A stretch of DNA of 64,000 nt from Manduca sexta (lineage: Eukaryota; Arthropoda; Insecta; Lepidoptera; Sphingidae), in contig NC_051142.1 in the NCBI RefSeq assembly GCF_014839805.1, positions 17,640,589 through 17,704,588 of the forward strand, written 5' to 3'. Every line of letters begins with the position of its first letter. Positions within the stretch are counted from its first letter, which is position 1. This document shows, piece by piece, positions 62,501 to 64,000 of the stretch. Made by a program: the position numbers and the translations under genes. The notes under the pieces were generated by a model that had not been told where the DNA came from, searched no databases, and worked only from the letters and a program-made list of their open reading frames with translations.

Positions 62501-64000
62501 TAAATATACGAACCTTCTAGAATATTTAAGAAGATACTTAAAATACAAGTTAGACTAGACATTTAAGTACACAGTTACCAAACCACGCCAGTTTAGAGGT
62601 TTATACATTTATTACCTACTTACTTATAAGTACGGCGTATTACTTAAAATCCGTCGCAATATAACTTAAAAAGGTTACGGACAGACAGCCAATCTCAACG
62701 GAGATCGGCCAAGTACGCAGGAGATATTATAGTGCACAAGTGTGTGCGCAATACACAGGTGCACTCTCTGTTCTTTTCCTGTCATAATCCGGTGAGACGG
62801 CAATCCGACATGACCGGAGAGATCAGACGCAGGACTACCGGCTTTGCGTATTTATCGACGCAAGGAGGTATCAACACGACCAGCTTCCTGATTCCGAGCT
62901 GCGACTGAGTAATTTTTAAGATGTAAAACCCAGTCACAAATATTTTTGGCCTGACCCGGGTTTCGATACCAAGTCCCCGGTGCGGTAGACGTATTGCGTA
63001 CGCATTATAACTACACCAACGAGGCCAATTAACTAATTGCGATGACTAATGTTAGATATATTATATTCATTCACTTCTGTTGTAATAATATTATGAAGAA
63101 TACAAAGAGAAATGAAATCACCCAATAGACTAATAATATTAGCTAAGTATATAAGAGTGTTTTGTAAAGAATATGTTATGTACTTACTAGATTCAGAGAG
63201 AACACGCCAGACTGTGGCGACATGTCATTTCATGTATAGTAATAAAATTTTAAATCGTTATAAAGTTCATTGTATGAATGCACGAAGACGCGTCTCTCCA
63301 CCTTTTGAGTGGGGGTGTTGCGGGGTGTCGCGGGGTGGGGGACAGATCCAAGCACTTTTCCCGACACTATCCATCGTAATATGCGTGTGCAGCTATACTT
63401 CTCACGCACACTATACAAACAATACCCTTGCTTTTCGAAATAAATACAATTGATATTTTTTAATAATTTTTGTCAAAATTTCATACCAACCGTTTACCCT
63501 AAAATAAAATAATGACTTTTCATTTACGTGTTAACTGAAGGTGGGCATAATGTAAATTTACAGTAAATTAACAAAGAAGTAACAAGCCGTGCGACGTTCA
63601 AAGGTAAGTTTTGTTGCCTACTTAAGGTTTTTAAGTAATTTTTCACCTTACAATAAACTAAAATGTGGTGGTCGGCTACTGAAATTCATATTTCATTAAT
63701 ATGTAATTATGACTGAATTTTTTATTGTCTTTAGCTTATTCTGTTCTAAATATTTACTTTATGGTTATACAATTTAGTATTTGGAGTTGTAAAAGCCTTA
63801 AATATGCCAATGACGGAGTAGTTCGACAACTGTAAAAGTAAAAATGTCTACAATCAACCCTTAGTGCTGTTATATCGATAAAAGAAAACAGATTCCATCG
63901 CTAAAACGATATTTTTGTTTGGATTCTATAATAATATTTTATCATTGAAAAGAAAACAGTCCAAAATTACATGAATATCTCCAAAACTCTTATTTTTATC
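59596..64000. other. No coding exon seen (intron or intergenic)
   Basis: Upstream of the psq-like exons, so probably intron of that gene at least in part. It is AT-rich with no recognisable BTB or other exon on either strand. It contains a SINE-like copy at 62890-63027. Short G-rich open stretches near 63295-63350 are not supported as coding. Confidence 0.5.
62890..63027 (-). repeat. tRNA-like SINE, minus strand
   Basis: On the minus strand it begins TGGCCTCGTTGGTGTAGTTA (A-box-like), then ACCGCACCGGGGACTTGGTA and TCGAAACCCGGGTCAGGCC (B-box-like), with spacing typical of a tRNA-derived head. The body continues leftwards. Confidence 0.6.

Overview
The window is eukaryotic nuclear DNA, most likely from a moth or butterfly. 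It has long AT-rich introns and intergenic stretches, short GC-rich exons joined by GT-AG introns, and many interspersed repeats of types familiar from Lepidoptera: tRNA-like SINEs, RTE-type LINE tails ending in ATG/CAT microsatellites, a TIR element, and units carrying the 'CCAATAGGAGCGGAGCAG' motif. The species cannot be named from sequence alone. Most gene models below were assembled exon by exon from splice sites, reading phase and family homology recalled from memory; no database search was run.

Layout. 1-5.1 kb: no gene seen. 5.1-5.8 kb (+): the 5' part of PUS3 (tRNA pseudouridine synthase 3). Its third exon carries two compensating frameshifts, and the gene runs towards a 500-base assembly gap (5961-6460). 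6.5-28.7 kb: about 22 kb without a recognisable coding exon, holding scattered repeats and a few GC-rich islands; the missing first exon(s) and promoter of the next gene may lie here. 28.7-38.2 kb (+): 26 exons of a full-size ABCB (P-glycoprotein/MDR-type) exporter, 1281 residues recovered, lacking only the extreme N-terminus. 38.2-42.2 kb: intergenic, with a 466-bp TIR element.

42.2-51.6 kb (-): a six-exon SLC10A7-like gene (318 residues). Its intron 1 has a GC-AG boundary and contains an intronless 400-codon ORF on the same strand (47289-48491). That ORF encodes about 40 degenerate hexapeptide repeats and has a TATA-Inr core promoter just upstream; I recognise no homologue, and it is the best candidate for something undescribed. 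Intron 3 of the same gene contains a 2.2-kb inverted repeat whose arms are expanded arrays of a ~120-bp unit. 52.2-55.0 kb (+): NDUFAF3 (complex I assembly), divergently arranged with the SLC10A7-like gene across 568 bp. 57.1-59.6 kb (-): the last five exons of a transcription-factor gene with a pipsqueak-like helix-turn-helix, possibly jim lovell. 59.6-64 kb: intronic or intergenic DNA with repeats.

The genes look like ordinary unlinked housekeeping or transport functions (tRNA modification, xenobiotic export, SLC10A7-type transport, respiratory complex I assembly, transcription), not a cluster with a joint task. Points of interest are the nested repeat gene, the SLC10A7 copy lacking a conserved core segment, the palindromic repeat array, and repeat pairs flanking an ABCB exon.
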